Origin: JAYEHL01 sp041653935
Lineage (GTDB): Bacteria > Chloroflexota > Dehalococcoidia > E44-bin15
DNA: 64,000 nt
Reading direction: 5' to 3'
NCBI GenBank assembly: GCA_041653935.1
Contig: JBAZEO010000001.1
Coordinates: 186,001-250,000, forward strand
Below, piece after piece: positions 34,047-43,066 of this stretch (position 1 is its first letter; each line of letters begins with the position of its first letter). The notes beneath the pieces are model-generated. The model was not told where the DNA came from. It saw only the letters and a list, made by a program, of their open reading frames with translations, and ran no database searches. Position numbers and translations under genes: made by a program.

Positions 34047-35576
34047 CTAATGTCTGAAGTGGCGCATGCCGGTGAATACCATTGCGATATTGTACTTGTT
34101 TGCCGCTTCAAGAGCTTTCTCGTCATTTTTGGAACCGCCCGGCTGGATGATGGCGGTTATGCCGGCCTCGCCGGCAAGCTCGACGCCGTCGGGGAATGGG
34201 AAGAAGGCATCCGAGCCGAGGACGCTGCCCTTGGCGCGGTCGCCGGCCTTCTTTATCGCTATGGCTACGCTGTCCACGCGGCTGGGTTGGCCCGCGCCCA
34301 TGCCCAGTAACTGGTTATCCTTCGTTAGCACGATGGCGTTGGATTTGACAAGCTTCACGGCGCGCCAGGCAAAGGTGAGGTCTGCGATCTCCTGCTTCGT
34401 CGGTTCGCGCTTGGACATCGTTTTCATCGGTATGTCGTCCGCTGTGCAATCGGTTGTCTGCACTATAAAGCCGCTGCCGCTCACGCGCCGGAATTCCAGG
34501 GTGGGCGTATGTCTCGGCGTGATGCCGTTTATTGTCATAATCCTCATGTTGCGCTTTTTCAGCATCTCAAATGCTTCCTGGTCGTAGCCCGGCGCGATCA
34601 TAGCGTCGAAGTGCGTTTTGCATATTTCTATAGCCGTGGCCTCATCGATCCTTTCATTGGAGGCGACTATGCCGCCGAAGGCCGATACAGGGTCGCCGGT
34701 GAGCGCCCTGCGATAGGCCTCGGCCAGGCGGGTGTGCGAGGCCAGGCCGCACGGGTTGGTGTGCTTGATTATAGCAATGGTTGGGGCGGAAAATTCGCAC
34801 GCCGCGCGTATGGCGCTGTCCATGTCCATGATGTTGTTATACGACAGCTCTTTGCCGGAAAGCTGCACGGCGTTGGCCATGCCCGGCTCGCCCTTGCCGA
34901 TAATCGCTTCCTTATAGAAGGCCGCTTTCTGATGCGGGTTCTCGCCGTAGCTCAGGTCCTGGATTTTGTGCATGGCGACTGTCATCTCGGTGGGGAATAT
35001 CTCCTCTTTGGGGCGGAGGTAGCTTGATATAGCGGTATCGTAGATCGCTGTGTGCTGGAAGGCCTTCTGCGCCAGCCGTTTTCTCTCCTCGAGGCTTATA
35101 TCTCCAGCGCGCAGCTTCTCCAGTATCGGTTTGTAGTCCTCCGGATCGACCACTACGATGACGCCGGGGAAGTTCTTGGCCGAGGCGCGTATCATCGTCG
35201 GCCCGCCGATATCGATGTTCTCCAGCGCGTCGGTCAGTGTTACGCCTTCCTTAGATACGGTCTGCACAAAGGGATACAGGTTGACGACCACCATATCGAT
35301 AGGCGTGATCTTCTTTTCTTTGAGCTGAGACATGTGGTCCTTCAAATCGCGCCGCGCCAGTATGCCGCCGTGTATCATGGGGTGCAGTGTCTTGACGCGC
35401 CCGTCGAGTATCTCGGGGAATCCGGTGATATCGCTGACGCTGTGCACCGGCAGTCCGGCATCAACTAGAGCCTTCTTGGTTCCGCCCGTGCTGAATATCT
35501 CTACCTTTAGTTCAATCAGGCCCTTGGCAAATTCAATGATTCCCTTTTTGTCCGAGACGCTTAAGATTGCGCGCAA
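34047..35576 (-). CDS. purH: Bifunctional AICAR formyltransferase / IMP cyclohydrolase
   Basis: Catalyses the last two steps of IMP synthesis. The 509 residues begin RAILSVSDKKGIIEFAKGL, the MGS-like cyclohydrolase domain, with FSTGGTKKAL, TLHPMIHGGILARRD and NLYPF. The AICAR transformylase part has YGENPHQKAAFY, IIKHTNPCGLA, GDPVSAFGGIVASN and the end AFFPFPDGVELAGEAGITAI followed by MRHFRH. It starts 10 bases after purM, in the operon purF-purM-purH. Confidence 0.96.
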   Translation of the reverse strand: MRAILSVSDKKGIIEFAKGLIELKVEIFSTGGTKKALVDAGLPVHSVSDITGFPEILDGRVKTLHPMIHGGILARRDLKDHMSQLKEKKITPIDMVVVNLYPFVQTVSKEGVTLTDALENIDIGGPTMIRASAKNFPGVIVVVDPEDYKPILEKLRAGDISLEERKRLAQKAFQHTAIYDTAISSYLRPKEEIFPTEMTVAMHKIQDLSYGENPHQKAAFYKEAIIGKGEPGMANAVQLSGKELSYNNIMDMDSAIRAACEFSAPTIAIIKHTNPCGLASHTRLAEAYRRALTGDPVSAFGGIVASNERIDEATAIEICKTHFDAMIAPGYDQEAFEMLKKRNMRIMTINGITPRHTPTLEFRRVSGSGFIVQTTDCTADDIPMKTMSKREPTKQEIADLTFAWRAVKLVKSNAIVLTKDNQLLGMGAGQPSRVDSVAIAIKKAGDRAKGSVLGSDAFFPFPDGVELAGEAGITAIIQPGGSKNDEKALEAANKYNIAMVFTGMRHFRH

Positions 35577-35586
35577 TGCCTACCTC

Positions 35587-36627
35587 CTAGACGATTCTGG
35601 TGCGTTCTTCGTTCGATTTACGCTTGACGATCTCGCCGATAACTGCGGCGTTGGGCAGCTTCTTCATCAGACTGGCTGCGTCGGCGGGGTCGCAGATGAG
35701 GATCATGCCTATACCCATGTTGAAGACACGGTACATCTCCTCGGCATCGATGCTGCCTGTGCGCTGTATGAGCTGAAATAGCGGCGGCACCTCCCATGAG
35801 CTTTTGTCAACGACCGCCGCAACCGATTTCGGCAGCGTGCGCGGCAGGTTGCCGGGGAAACCGCCTCCGGTGATATGGGCCAGGCCTTTGATACTGGGCA
35901 GCAAAGGCTTTATTTGCTTGTAATAACATTTGTGTGGCTCAATCAGCGCTTCGCCCAGCGTGCAGCCCAGCGCGGCGTAGGACTTCTTAAGCGCGGCGGG
36001 CTTGCTGTCGGTATTGAATACTTTACGCACCAACGAATACCCGTTCGTATGCAGCCCGCTCGATGGCAGGCCGATGAGCACATCTCCGGCTGCGATCGAG
36101 CTGCCGTTCTTTATCTGTGATTTCTCGATGCCGCCGACAATGAAGCCCACCAGGTCGTACTCGCCTGGTGGATAAGTGTCCGGCATCTCCGCCGTCTCGC
36201 CGCCGATAAGTGCGCAGCCCACGTCCTTGCAGGCTTCGGACATTCCCTTGACGATGCCGGTGACGACCGCGGAGTCCATCTTTGACATGGCTATGTAGTC
36301 GAGGAAGAAGAGCGGTGAGGCGCCGCAGGTCAAAATATCATTCACACAGTGGTTTACAATATCCTTGCCAATGCCTTCGTGTCTGCCAAGCGCACAGGCT
36401 ATTTTTATCTTAGTGCCTACGCCATCCGCGCTGGAGACGAGTATCGGCTGTTTATATCCTTTAAGCTCAAAAAGGCTGCCGAAGAACCCTATGTCGCTAA
36501 TGACGCTCGGATTAAAAGTCGTTCGTGCATGTTTGCAGATGATTTCTTTCAGCCTGTCGTTGGCGTCGACGTTTACGCCAGCTTCTCGATATGTATTTTG
36601 CGATGGTTTCTTGGCAGGTTTAACCAA
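35587..36627 (-). CDS. purM: Phosphoribosylformylglycinamidine cyclo-ligase (AIR synthetase)
   Basis: Fifth step of purine synthesis, an ATP-dependent ring closure. The 346 residues include TYREAGVNVDANDRLKE, SSADGVGTKIKIACALG, IVNHCVNDILTCGASPLFFLDY, ALIGGETAEMPDTY, GLPSSGLHTNGYSL and AHITGGGFPGNLPR, the full PurM pattern. A TTG start at 36627, with AAAGGGTGA upstream, begins three bases after the purF stop. The C-terminus ends KRKSNEERTRIV. Confidence 0.95.
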   Translation of the reverse strand: MVKPAKKPSQNTYREAGVNVDANDRLKEIICKHARTTFNPSVISDIGFFGSLFELKGYKQPILVSSADGVGTKIKIACALGRHEGIGKDIVNHCVNDILTCGASPLFFLDYIAMSKMDSAVVTGIVKGMSEACKDVGCALIGGETAEMPDTYPPGEYDLVGFIVGGIEKSQIKNGSSIAAGDVLIGLPSSGLHTNGYSLVRKVFNTDSKPAALKKSYAALGCTLGEALIEPHKCYYKQIKPLLPSIKGLAHITGGGFPGNLPRTLPKSVAAVVDKSSWEVPPLFQLIQRTGSIDAEEMYRVFNMGIGMILICDPADAASLMKKLPNAAVIGEIVKRKSNEERTRIV

Positions 36628-36630
36628 GGG

Positions 36631-38022
36631 TCACCCTTTTTTCATCTCTAGACATAGCTTATTCATATCGAGTTGAACCGGAACAGGGTAGTGGCCGGTG
36701 AAGCAGGCAAGGCAGAAAAAATCTCTGGGAAGAGCGACCGCTTCTACTAACGCGTCTACGGTAAGAAATCCCAGGCTGTCAGCGCCGATAAATTTAGCTA
36801 TCTCCGGGATGTCTTTCTGAGCGGCGATTAGTTCCCAGCTGGTGGCCATGTCGACGCCGAGACAGCAGGGGTATTTCAGGGGAGGGGCGCAGATGCGCAT
36901 GTGAACTTCTTTAGCGCCGGACTTGCGCACCATATTTATTACGCGCGGCGTGGTTGTTCCCCGCACTATGCTATCATCGACAAGAACTACTCTCTTACCG
37001 CTGAGTCGCTCCTGCATCGGATTGAATTTCTGCTGTACGCCCAGTTCTCTCAGGCGCTGGTGCGGCTCAATGAAGGTGCGTCCTACGTATCGGTTTTTAA
37101 GCATTATCTCATTGTATGGTAATCCTGACGCATGAGCATAACCTATCCCGGCAGCCGTGGCTGAGTCGGGAAGGCCGAAAGCCACATCGGCATCCACAGG
37201 ATGCAATTGATGAAGCTTGGCACCCATGGCCTCTCTCGCGGAATAAACACGACGTCCTTGGATGATGCTATCTGGCCGAGAGAAATAAATGAACTCGAAA
37301 ATGCACAGGCCTTTCGGTTTTCCATCTCCCTCTTTATAACTTTGTAAACCATCAGCATTGATGGATATGATTTCATTTGGTTCGATATCGCGCATAAATT
37401 GGACACTAGTGTGGTCCAAGGCACAGCTCTCTGAAGCGATAGCCCATCCACCGTTTACTGTACCTATGCAGAGAGGACGTACGCCTAAAGGGTCACGGAC
37501 GGCGTAAAGGGTATCTTCAGTAAGGATTACCAGGGAATAGGCGCCGATGAGTCTCTTCATAGCGGATCTTATTTTTTCCACGAGGGACTTCTGAGGCGCT
37601 GCCATGATGACATTTGCTATTACTTCGGAATCTGATGTGGTATGGAAGCTGAATCCCTGGCCTTCCAATTGCTGGCGCAGTTCCAAGGAGTTCACGATAT
37701 TGCCGTTATGTGCTACGGCAATTTTCCCTGCTGGTCCTGTAATAAGAATAGGCTGGGCGTTTTCAGCGCGGCTTGATCCTGTGGTCGAATATCTATTATG
37801 TCCGATTGCGATATGACCGCATAACTTTTCCAGAATGTCATTGTCGAACGCTTGTGAGACAAGGCCCATCTTTGTGTGACAGTAGATTTGCTTGCCGTCT
37901 GCGGTTGCTATTCCGGAGCTTTCCTGTCCGCGATGCTGTTGGGCGAAGAGCCCGAAGTATGTGAGTCTAGCTACATCTTCTCCTGGGGCGTACACACCAT
38001 AAAGAGCACAACATTCTTTCAT
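36631..38022 (-). CDS. purF: Amidophosphoribosyltransferase
   Basis: Commits PRPP to purine synthesis using glutamine ammonia. The ATG at 38022 gives MKECCALYGVYAPG, so a three- or four-residue propeptide would be removed to expose the N-terminal Cys nucleophile. It continues with AQQHRGQESSGIA, GHNRYSTTGSS and the PRPP loop VVLVDDSIVRGTTTPR. C-terminal Cys (KYPCCLGVD, FCLACFTGHYP) resemble the Fe-S ligands of the Bacillus-type enzyme. An upstream in-frame TTG at 38061 would fall at or before the promoter, so the shorter form is chosen. Confidence 0.95.
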   Translation of the reverse strand: MKECCALYGVYAPGEDVARLTYFGLFAQQHRGQESSGIATADGKQIYCHTKMGLVSQAFDNDILEKLCGHIAIGHNRYSTTGSSRAENAQPILITGPAGKIAVAHNGNIVNSLELRQQLEGQGFSFHTTSDSEVIANVIMAAPQKSLVEKIRSAMKRLIGAYSLVILTEDTLYAVRDPLGVRPLCIGTVNGGWAIASESCALDHTSVQFMRDIEPNEIISINADGLQSYKEGDGKPKGLCIFEFIYFSRPDSIIQGRRVYSAREAMGAKLHQLHPVDADVAFGLPDSATAAGIGYAHASGLPYNEIMLKNRYVGRTFIEPHQRLRELGVQQKFNPMQERLSGKRVVLVDDSIVRGTTTPRVINMVRKSGAKEVHMRICAPPLKYPCCLGVDMATSWELIAAQKDIPEIAKFIGADSLGFLTVDALVEAVALPRDFFCLACFTGHYPVPVQLDMNKLCLEMKKG

Positions 38023-38046
38023 CTGCTTCTTTGTTCCCCTGATATG

Positions 38047-38075
38047 ATTATATTCTCCCAATTGGGCAGGGTCAA
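38047..38075 (-). promoter_or_regulatory. Promoter of the purF-purM-purH operon
   Basis: On the minus strand TTGACC (38070-38075) and a perfect TATAAT (38047-38052) are spaced by 17 bases. The predicted start near 38040 leaves a leader of about 18 bases, too short for a purine riboswitch. The -35 overlaps the stop codon of the upstream hydrolase gene. Confidence 0.7.
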
Positions 38076-38836
38076 TCCCTGAAGCTGTGGGATTTTAGCC
38101 AGGAGAGAGCGTGGCTCATCGCCTCATCCGATATGCGCAGCCTGTGTCCGGCCCCTTTGACAATCAGGATTTCCTTGGGCTCTCCGGCTCGTTTGTAGAG
38201 GTTGAATGCACTGGTTGGAGATACAACGTCGTCTTGATCGCCATGAATAATAAGGATAGGACGCGGAGAGAGCTTGTCGATCCATTTGTCCGAATATACT
38301 TCATCGAAGCCTTTCATCCATGACTGCAGCGAGGGAGGAAAATTTGCATTCTTGATGACGCCCATCTTGCGGTAGTCGGCGATTACGGTTTGGGCAAGCT
38401 CTCGGTTTTTGGCGAGCCTTGACGTGTCGGGGCAAGCGCAGGCGATGACAGAAGAGATACGCTGGTCTTGTGCAGCCACGTATATCGAGACGGCGGCGCC
38501 GGCGCTGAATCCCATCAACGCTACTTCATTTTGATCAACCTCTTTCATCGCGCAGATATGGTTCAGCACTACCTTGAGGTCGCGCGTCCAGCCTCGTATG
38601 TCAAAGTTGCCTTCGCTTTCGCCGGCTCCCCTGAAGTTGAATATCACCGTTAAAAACCTTTCTTCGGTAAACCTCTCCGCCAGACCGGCGTAGCCGCGGT
38701 CGTTCGGGTCCGCTGTCCCGCCGCGCGGCATGCCGTGACACAGGCACAGCACTGGGCATGGGGTTTTCTCAGGGATGAATAGCTGCCCTTTCAGCTTGAG
38801 ATTATCTGATTTAAAGTAAACGATTTCTCTTTTCAT
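38072..38836 (-). CDS. Alpha/beta hydrolase of the dienelactone-hydrolase/serine esterase type
   Basis: The 254 residues show a hydrolase fold: VLCLCHGMPRGG as oxyanion loop, VIFNFRGAGESEG, the nucleophile elbow ALMGFSAGAAV (S111), the Asp in LIIHGDQDDVVSP and the His in VKGAGHRL, giving a complete triad. There is no signal peptide or membrane segment. It overlaps the tlyA stop by four bases (ATGA) and is translationally coupled to it. The substrate is not predictable. Confidence 0.82.
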   Translation of the reverse strand: MKREIVYFKSDNLKLKGQLFIPEKTPCPVLCLCHGMPRGGTADPNDRGYAGLAERFTEERFLTVIFNFRGAGESEGNFDIRGWTRDLKVVLNHICAMKEVDQNEVALMGFSAGAAVSIYVAAQDQRISSVIACACPDTSRLAKNRELAQTVIADYRKMGVIKNANFPPSLQSWMKGFDEVYSDKWIDKLSPRPILIIHGDQDDVVSPTSAFNLYKRAGEPKEILIVKGAGHRLRISDEAMSHALSWLKSHSFRD

Positions 38837-39558
38837 CTATAAACTCTTAGCAATACAAAGAATTCCCTGTTTCCCGAACTGCCGTATATCGGGGATGACG
38901 TGAGCCCGATGATCCTGTATCCTTTGTTAATTGACCATGATATGAACTTTCCCAGCACGCCAGCGTGTACCAGAGGGTCTTTCACCAATCCGCCTTTTTC
39001 GACGAGTGCTTTGCCGGCCTCGAATTGTGGTTTTACCAGACAGAGTATTCTTCCTCCTTGCTTAGTTACGGCTGCAACGTTGGGCACTATCTTTTCGAGT
39101 GAGATAAAGGAGACGTCGATGGCGGCTATATCAATCTGTTCCGATATGGGCAGCGGATATCTCGCGTTGGTACGGTCGATTACCACGACCCGCGGGTCGA
39201 CTCGTAATTTGTAATCGATCTGCCCATATCCTACATCGACCGCGTATATCTTGCTGGCTCCATGTTGCAGCATGCAATCGGTGAACCCGCCTGTCGAAGC
39301 GCCTATGTCGGCTGCTACCAGTGATGTGGTGTCGATGTTGAATTCTGTGAGCGCATGCGCCAGCTTTACCCCACCCCTGCCGACAAAAGGCAGTTTCTCG
39401 CGAATTCGTATATTTGAGTCTGTTGGAATCTGTATTGATGGCTTGGCTGCTATTACATTATCGATATAGACCTCTCCGGCCATGATCAACGCTTGTGCTT
39501 TCTCACGGCTTTCTGCCAGACCACGTTCGACTAATAGGACATCGATACGGCGTTTCAT
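38833..39558 (-). CDS. tlyA: TlyA-family rRNA 2'-O-methyltransferase
   Basis: Members methylate 16S and 23S rRNA ribose and are sometimes annotated as hemolysins. The protein starts with an S4 RNA-binding domain (RRIDVLLVERGLAESREKAQ, 3-22) and then an FtsJ/Rossmann methyltransferase with VAADIGASTGGFTDCMLQHG and IYAVDVGYGQ. CLVKPQFEAG and KGGLVKDPLVHAG follow. The ATG at 39558 is chosen since S4 homology begins there and the promoter would place the mRNA 5' end at that codon. 241 residues, family-typical. Confidence 0.9.
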   Translation of the reverse strand: MKRRIDVLLVERGLAESREKAQALIMAGEVYIDNVIAAKPSIQIPTDSNIRIREKLPFVGRGGVKLAHALTEFNIDTTSLVAADIGASTGGFTDCMLQHGASKIYAVDVGYGQIDYKLRVDPRVVVIDRTNARYPLPISEQIDIAAIDVSFISLEKIVPNVAAVTKQGGRILCLVKPQFEAGKALVEKGGLVKDPLVHAGVLGKFISWSINKGYRIIGLTSSPIYGSSGNREFFVLLRVYR

Positions 39559-39564
39559 GGTTAA

Positions 39565-39593
39565 AGAATACGGCTGGCGACGAGCATAGTCAA
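39565..39593 (-). promoter_or_regulatory. Promoter of tlyA, predicting a leaderless mRNA
   Basis: On the minus strand TTGACT (39588-39593) and TATTCT (39565-39570) are spaced by 17 bases. Only six bases separate the -10 from the ATG, and there is no Shine-Dalgarno, so the transcript should start at or next to the A of ATG. It is back to back with the rpsL promoter, the two -35 boxes being nine bases apart. Confidence 0.6.
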
Positions 39594-39602
39594 TGATTAT
39601 AC

Positions 39603-39631
39603 TTGACACAGTTCGCAATAAGTGGTAAATT
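39603..39631 (+). promoter_or_regulatory. Promoter of the ribosomal superoperon
   Basis: A perfect TTGACA (39603-39608) and TAAATT (39626-39631) with a 17-base spacer. The start is expected near 39638, giving a leader of about 124 nt before rpsL. No other promoter of similar quality is seen across the following 20 kb. Confidence 0.7.
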
Positions 39632-39676
39632 CATACGTTAGTGCTTTATTCATAAATAGGATAAAGCGGCAAAGCC

Positions 39677-39740
39677 AAAGGTCGGTAAGCCAGCGAGGCC
39701 GGGTCGGCATAGCGGCTAAGCTTTGAGGTTTACGACCTTT
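39677..39740 (+). promoter_or_regulatory. Structured leader RNA upstream of rpsL (candidate autoregulatory element)
   Basis: AAAGGTCG (39677-39684) pairs with CGACCTTT (39733-39740), extended by TAA/TTA after one bulged G. Inside, AGCC pairs with GGCT (39688-39691/39714-39717), and GCCG pairs with CGGC around a three-base loop (39698-39708). The result is a long bulged hairpin ending 11 bases before the GGAGG of rpsL. No T-run follows, so it is not a terminator. Ribosomal-protein feedback is a natural hypothesis. I do not recognise it as a named leader family. Confidence 0.5.
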
Positions 39741-39761
39741 AATTATTCACTGGAGGTGTTT

Positions 39762-40190
39762 GTGCCCACTGTTAATCAGCTGGTACGAAAAGGGCGAGTT
39801 AAAAGTAAAAAGAAGCTGAAGACTCCTGCGTTGCACTATACCTATAATTCGCTGAAGAGAAGGATGAAATCTGGGGAAGGGTCTCCTCAGAAACGTGGCG
39901 TTTGTACGCAGGTAAAGACTGTAACTCCGAAGAAACCTAATTCGGCTCTTCGCAAGGTTGCCAGGGTTAGATTATCGAATATGATGGAAGTTACTGCATA
40001 CATACCTGGTGAGGGGCACAGTCTGCAGGAGCACTCGGTAGTTCTCATACGTGGCGGTCGTGTTAAGGACTTGCCTGGCGTAAGATATCACATCGTGCGC
40101 GGCGCTCTGGATGCGACAGGAGTAGAGAAACGGCAGCAAGGGCGAAGCAAGTATGGCGCAAAGATGACTAAACAGTCTGGTGGAGCGTAG
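39762..40190 (+). CDS. rpsL: 30S ribosomal protein S12
   Basis: Decoding-centre protein. 142 residues against about 124 in E. coli. The excess is a basic insertion after PTVNQLVRKGR (TPALHYTYNSLKRRMKSGEG) before SPQKRGVCTQV. The decoding loop KKPNSALRKVARV and GEGHSLQEHSVVLIRGGRVKDLPGVRYH are intact. No streptomycin-resistance-type substitution is evident at the Lys of TPKKPNS. A GTG start at 39762 with GGAGG five bases upstream is chosen; an in-frame TTG at 39723 has none and lies inside the leader hairpin. Confidence 0.95.
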   Translation: MPTVNQLVRKGRVKSKKKLKTPALHYTYNSLKRRMKSGEGSPQKRGVCTQVKTVTPKKPNSALRKVARVRLSNMMEVTAYIPGEGHSLQEHSVVLIRGGRVKDLPGVRYHIVRGALDATGVEKRQQGRSKYGAKMTKQSGGA

Positions 40191-40191
40191 C

Positions 40192-40662
40192 ATGGCTAGA
40201 AGATCAAAATCAGTTAAACGGACTGTTCTCCCTGACGCGCGGTATCATAGTGTTACCGTGACCAAGATAATTACCAGAGTAATGGAAAGTGGTAAGAAGA
40301 CGACTTCAGAGAGAATTATATATGGGGCTATGAATATAATAGCAGAGCAGGAAAAGGGCGATCCGGTAGCTGTACTGGACTTGGCTCTCAAAAATGCTGT
40401 GCCACTCTTGGAAGTGAAGCCTCGTAGGGTTGGTGGCGCAACTTACCAGGTCCCGATTGAAGTCAAACAGGATCGCGGTTTTGCTCTTGCTATAAGATGG
40501 ATGCTGAAGGCGGCTGCAGCGCGTTCGGGTAGGTCTATGGCAGAAAAGTTGGCCGCTGAACTTATCGATGCTTCAAAGAAACAGGGCGCTACTATTAAAA
40601 AGCGTGAAGATACTCATAAGATGGCTGAGGCCAATAGGGCCTTTGTACACTATCGGTGGTGA
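40192..40662 (+). CDS. rpsG: 30S ribosomal protein S7
   Basis: Primary 16S-binding protein that organises the head of the small subunit. 156 residues, family length, with RRSKSVKRTVLPDARYHS, KNAVPLLEVKPRRVGGATYQVP, RWMLKAAAARSGRSMAEKLAAEL and REDTHKMAEANRAFVHYRW. The ATG at 40192 follows the rpsL stop by one base; an in-frame ATG four codons earlier overlaps rpsL. In E. coli S7 is the str-operon repressor, which is relevant to the leader upstream. Confidence 0.96.
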   Translation: MARRSKSVKRTVLPDARYHSVTVTKIITRVMESGKKTTSERIIYGAMNIIAEQEKGDPVAVLDLALKNAVPLLEVKPRRVGGATYQVPIEVKQDRGFALAIRWMLKAAAARSGRSMAEKLAAELIDASKKQGATIKKREDTHKMAEANRAFVHYRW

Positions 40663-40667
40663 GGTTG

Positions 40668-42773
40668 ATGCGCGGTTCAGTTCCTCTTGAAAAGATACGA
40701 AATATTGGCATTATTGCCCATATTGATGCTGGTAAGACTACTCTTACTGAGCGGATCCTCTACTATACAGGCTGCACGCATAAACTTGGCGAAGTAGATG
40801 ATGGTACTACGACTACGGATTGGATGGTTCAGGAGAGGGAACGTGGTATCACGATTACTTCAGCTGCTATAACATGCGATTGGCTGGATCACCGTATTAA
40901 TATTATTGATACTCCAGGGCATGTGGATTTCACCGCAGAGGTGGAACGTAGCCTTCGTGTTCTCGATGGCGGTATTGTAGTTTTTGACGCTGTATCGGGT
41001 GTGGAATCTCAATCTGAAACGGTATGGAGACAGGCGGATCATTACAAGGTTCCCCGTATTTGCTTCATAAATAAGATGGATAGAGTCGGCGCAGATTTTG
41101 ACAACTCTATAAAGACTATAAGAGACAGGCTAGGGGCCAACGCCCTTCCGATACAAGTACCTATTGGAGAAGATGGTTCATTCAAGGGTTTAATCGACAT
41201 AATTATTGAAAAGGCGTGGATCTATCCTGGCGATTATACCGAGGAACCGGTTCTACAGGAAATACCTGATGATTGTTTGAAACTATCCTCTCGATATCGT
41301 GAGGAATTAATTGAGCAACTCGCTGAAAATGATGAGGAATTCATGAATATCTACATCAACGGCGCGACCTTTGATGTAAATGATATTATGGGGGCTCTGA
41401 GACGGACAACCCTAACTAATAAAATTGTCCCCGTATTATGTGGAAGCGCATTGCGCAGTAAAGGAATACAGCGAATACTTGATGCTGTCGTAGCATATTT
41501 ACCTTCACCTCTGGATATTCCGCCGGCGGTTGGGTTTGATCCTAAGACCAATAAAGAGATTAAACGCTCACCGTCAGAGAGCGATCCATTCTCCGCTTTG
41601 GCTTTCAAAATAGTATCAGATCCATTCTTTGGGAGATTGGTATATATTAGAATTTATTCAGGCAAAGCAATAGTCGGGTCCCATGTTTATAACTCCACGC
41701 GGGATTGCAAGGAAAGAATTTCAAAGCTTTTCCAGATGCATGCTAACCATCGTGAAGAGGTAAAGCAGGTTGAAGCTGGAGATATTGCTGCTGCGGTAGG
41801 ATTAAAGAATACATTCACCGGTGATACGCTATGCAATCCCAATGCTCCTATTATTCTCGAGTCTATTCGATTCCCGGAGCCGGTGGTATTTATCACTATA
41901 GAGCCGAAATCCAGAGCCGATCAAGAGAGGCTTGATGAATCGCTTGCGAAACTGGTTCAGGAAGACCCCACTTTCGTTACGCGTTATGATGACGAGACAG
42001 GACAAACAATCATAGCAGGAATGGGTGAGCTTCATTTGGATATTATTGTCGACCGCTTGATGCGGGAGTTCCAGGTTGATGCCAATGTGGGAAAGCCGAA
42101 AGTTGCTTATAAAGAGACCATATCGGTTCCTGTGAAGGCTGAAGGAAAATTTGTCAAACAGTCGGGAGGGCACGGCCAGTATGGTCATGTGATGGTGGAG
42201 CTTCAGCCTGGGGAACGGGGCAGCGGATTTCAGTTTGCTGATAAGGTAAAAGGCGGCGCAATCCCTAAACAATTTATACGTCATGTGGAAATTGGCATTA
42301 AAGAGGCGATGGAGGGTGGAGCCCTGCTGGGGTATCCACTAACGGATATCAAAGCTACTTTATATGATGGCAGCTATCATGAAGTTGACTCGTCTGATAT
42401 AGCATTCAAGATAGCTGGGGCAATAGCATTAAAGGAAGGCGTAAAGAAAGCTAAGCCAATAATACTTGAGCCAGTAATGAAAATGGAGATCGTGACACCG
42501 GATGAATCTATTGGTGACATATTGGGAGACTTAAATTCCAGGAGAGCTCAGATAGGCAGCATCGATAGCCATGGCAATTCGCGTATTATCCGGTGCGTAA
42601 TTCCCTTGTCTGAGACTTTCGGATATGCAACTAACCTAAGGTCTATGAGTCAGGGCAGGGCTACATATACTATGGAAGTTTATAGATATGAACAAATGCC
42701 TCTTAATTTAGCTGAACAGCTTAGTTTTAAAGGTGGAGGACCGGTTTTATGCCAAAGCAAAAAATCCGTATAA
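40668..42773 (+). CDS. fusA: Translation elongation factor G
   Basis: Translocation GTPase. About 700 residues with the five-domain layout: G domain with P-loop AHIDAGKTT, switch I RERGITITSA, DTPGHVDF and NKMD. Domain II (LAFKIVSDPFFGRLVYIRIYSG), domain III with LHLDIIVDRLMREF, domain IV (GKFVKQSGGHGQYGHV) and domain V (EPVMKMEIVTPDE) follow. The start at 40668 has GGTGAGG just upstream; a GTG at 40656 overlapping rpsG is possible. The stop lies 25 bases inside rpsJ. No tuf gene follows, unlike many str operons. Confidence 0.95.
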   Translation: MRGSVPLEKIRNIGIIAHIDAGKTTLTERILYYTGCTHKLGEVDDGTTTTDWMVQERERGITITSAAITCDWLDHRINIIDTPGHVDFTAEVERSLRVLDGGIVVFDAVSGVESQSETVWRQADHYKVPRICFINKMDRVGADFDNSIKTIRDRLGANALPIQVPIGEDGSFKGLIDIIIEKAWIYPGDYTEEPVLQEIPDDCLKLSSRYREELIEQLAENDEEFMNIYINGATFDVNDIMGALRRTTLTNKIVPVLCGSALRSKGIQRILDAVVAYLPSPLDIPPAVGFDPKTNKEIKRSPSESDPFSALAFKIVSDPFFGRLVYIRIYSGKAIVGSHVYNSTRDCKERISKLFQMHANHREEVKQVEAGDIAAAVGLKNTFTGDTLCNPNAPIILESIRFPEPVVFITIEPKSRADQERLDESLAKLVQEDPTFVTRYDDETGQTIIAGMGELHLDIIVDRLMREFQVDANVGKPKVAYKETISVPVKAEGKFVKQSGGHGQYGHVMVELQPGERGSGFQFADKVKGGAIPKQFIRHVEIGIKEAMEGGALLGYPLTDIKATLYDGSYHEVDSSDIAFKIAGAIALKEGVKKAKPIILEPVMKMEIVTPDESIGDILGDLNSRRAQIGSIDSHGNSRIIRCVIPLSETFGYATNLRSMSQGRATYTMEVYRYEQMPLNLAEQLSFKGGGPVLCQSKKSV

Positions 42774-43057
42774 AACTTAAGGCTTTCGATTACAGGATCC
42801 TTGATCAATCTGCGGCACAGATTGTTGAGGCTGCAGAGCAGACTGGTGCCAAAGTAGTTGGCCCGGTACCCCTGCCGACTCATATAAAAAAGTTTTGTGT
42901 CAACCGAGGTGCAAATATTGATAAGGATTCTCGTGAGCAGTTTGAGATTCGTACGCATAAGCGTTTGATAGATATCGAGGAACCGTCATCAAGAACAATC
43001 GATACGTTAACGAAGCTGGATTTACCAGCTGGTGTTGACATTGAAATTAAGCTTTAA
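42749..43057 (+). CDS. rpsJ: 30S ribosomal protein S10
   Basis: 102 residues, family length, with IRIKLKAFDYRILDQSAAQIVE, GPVPLPTHIKKFCVNRG, REQFEIRTHKRLIDI and the LPAGVDIEIKL end. Its ATG lies within the 3' end of fusA, with AGGTGGAGG seven bases upstream, so the two are translationally coupled. This joins the str and S10 operons without a gap. S10 also serves in transcription antitermination through NusB. Confidence 0.96.
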   Translation: MPKQKIRIKLKAFDYRILDQSAAQIVEAAEQTGAKVVGPVPLPTHIKKFCVNRGANIDKDSREQFEIRTHKRLIDIEEPSSRTIDTLTKLDLPAGVDIEIKL

Positions 43058-43066
43058 GCGATTACT

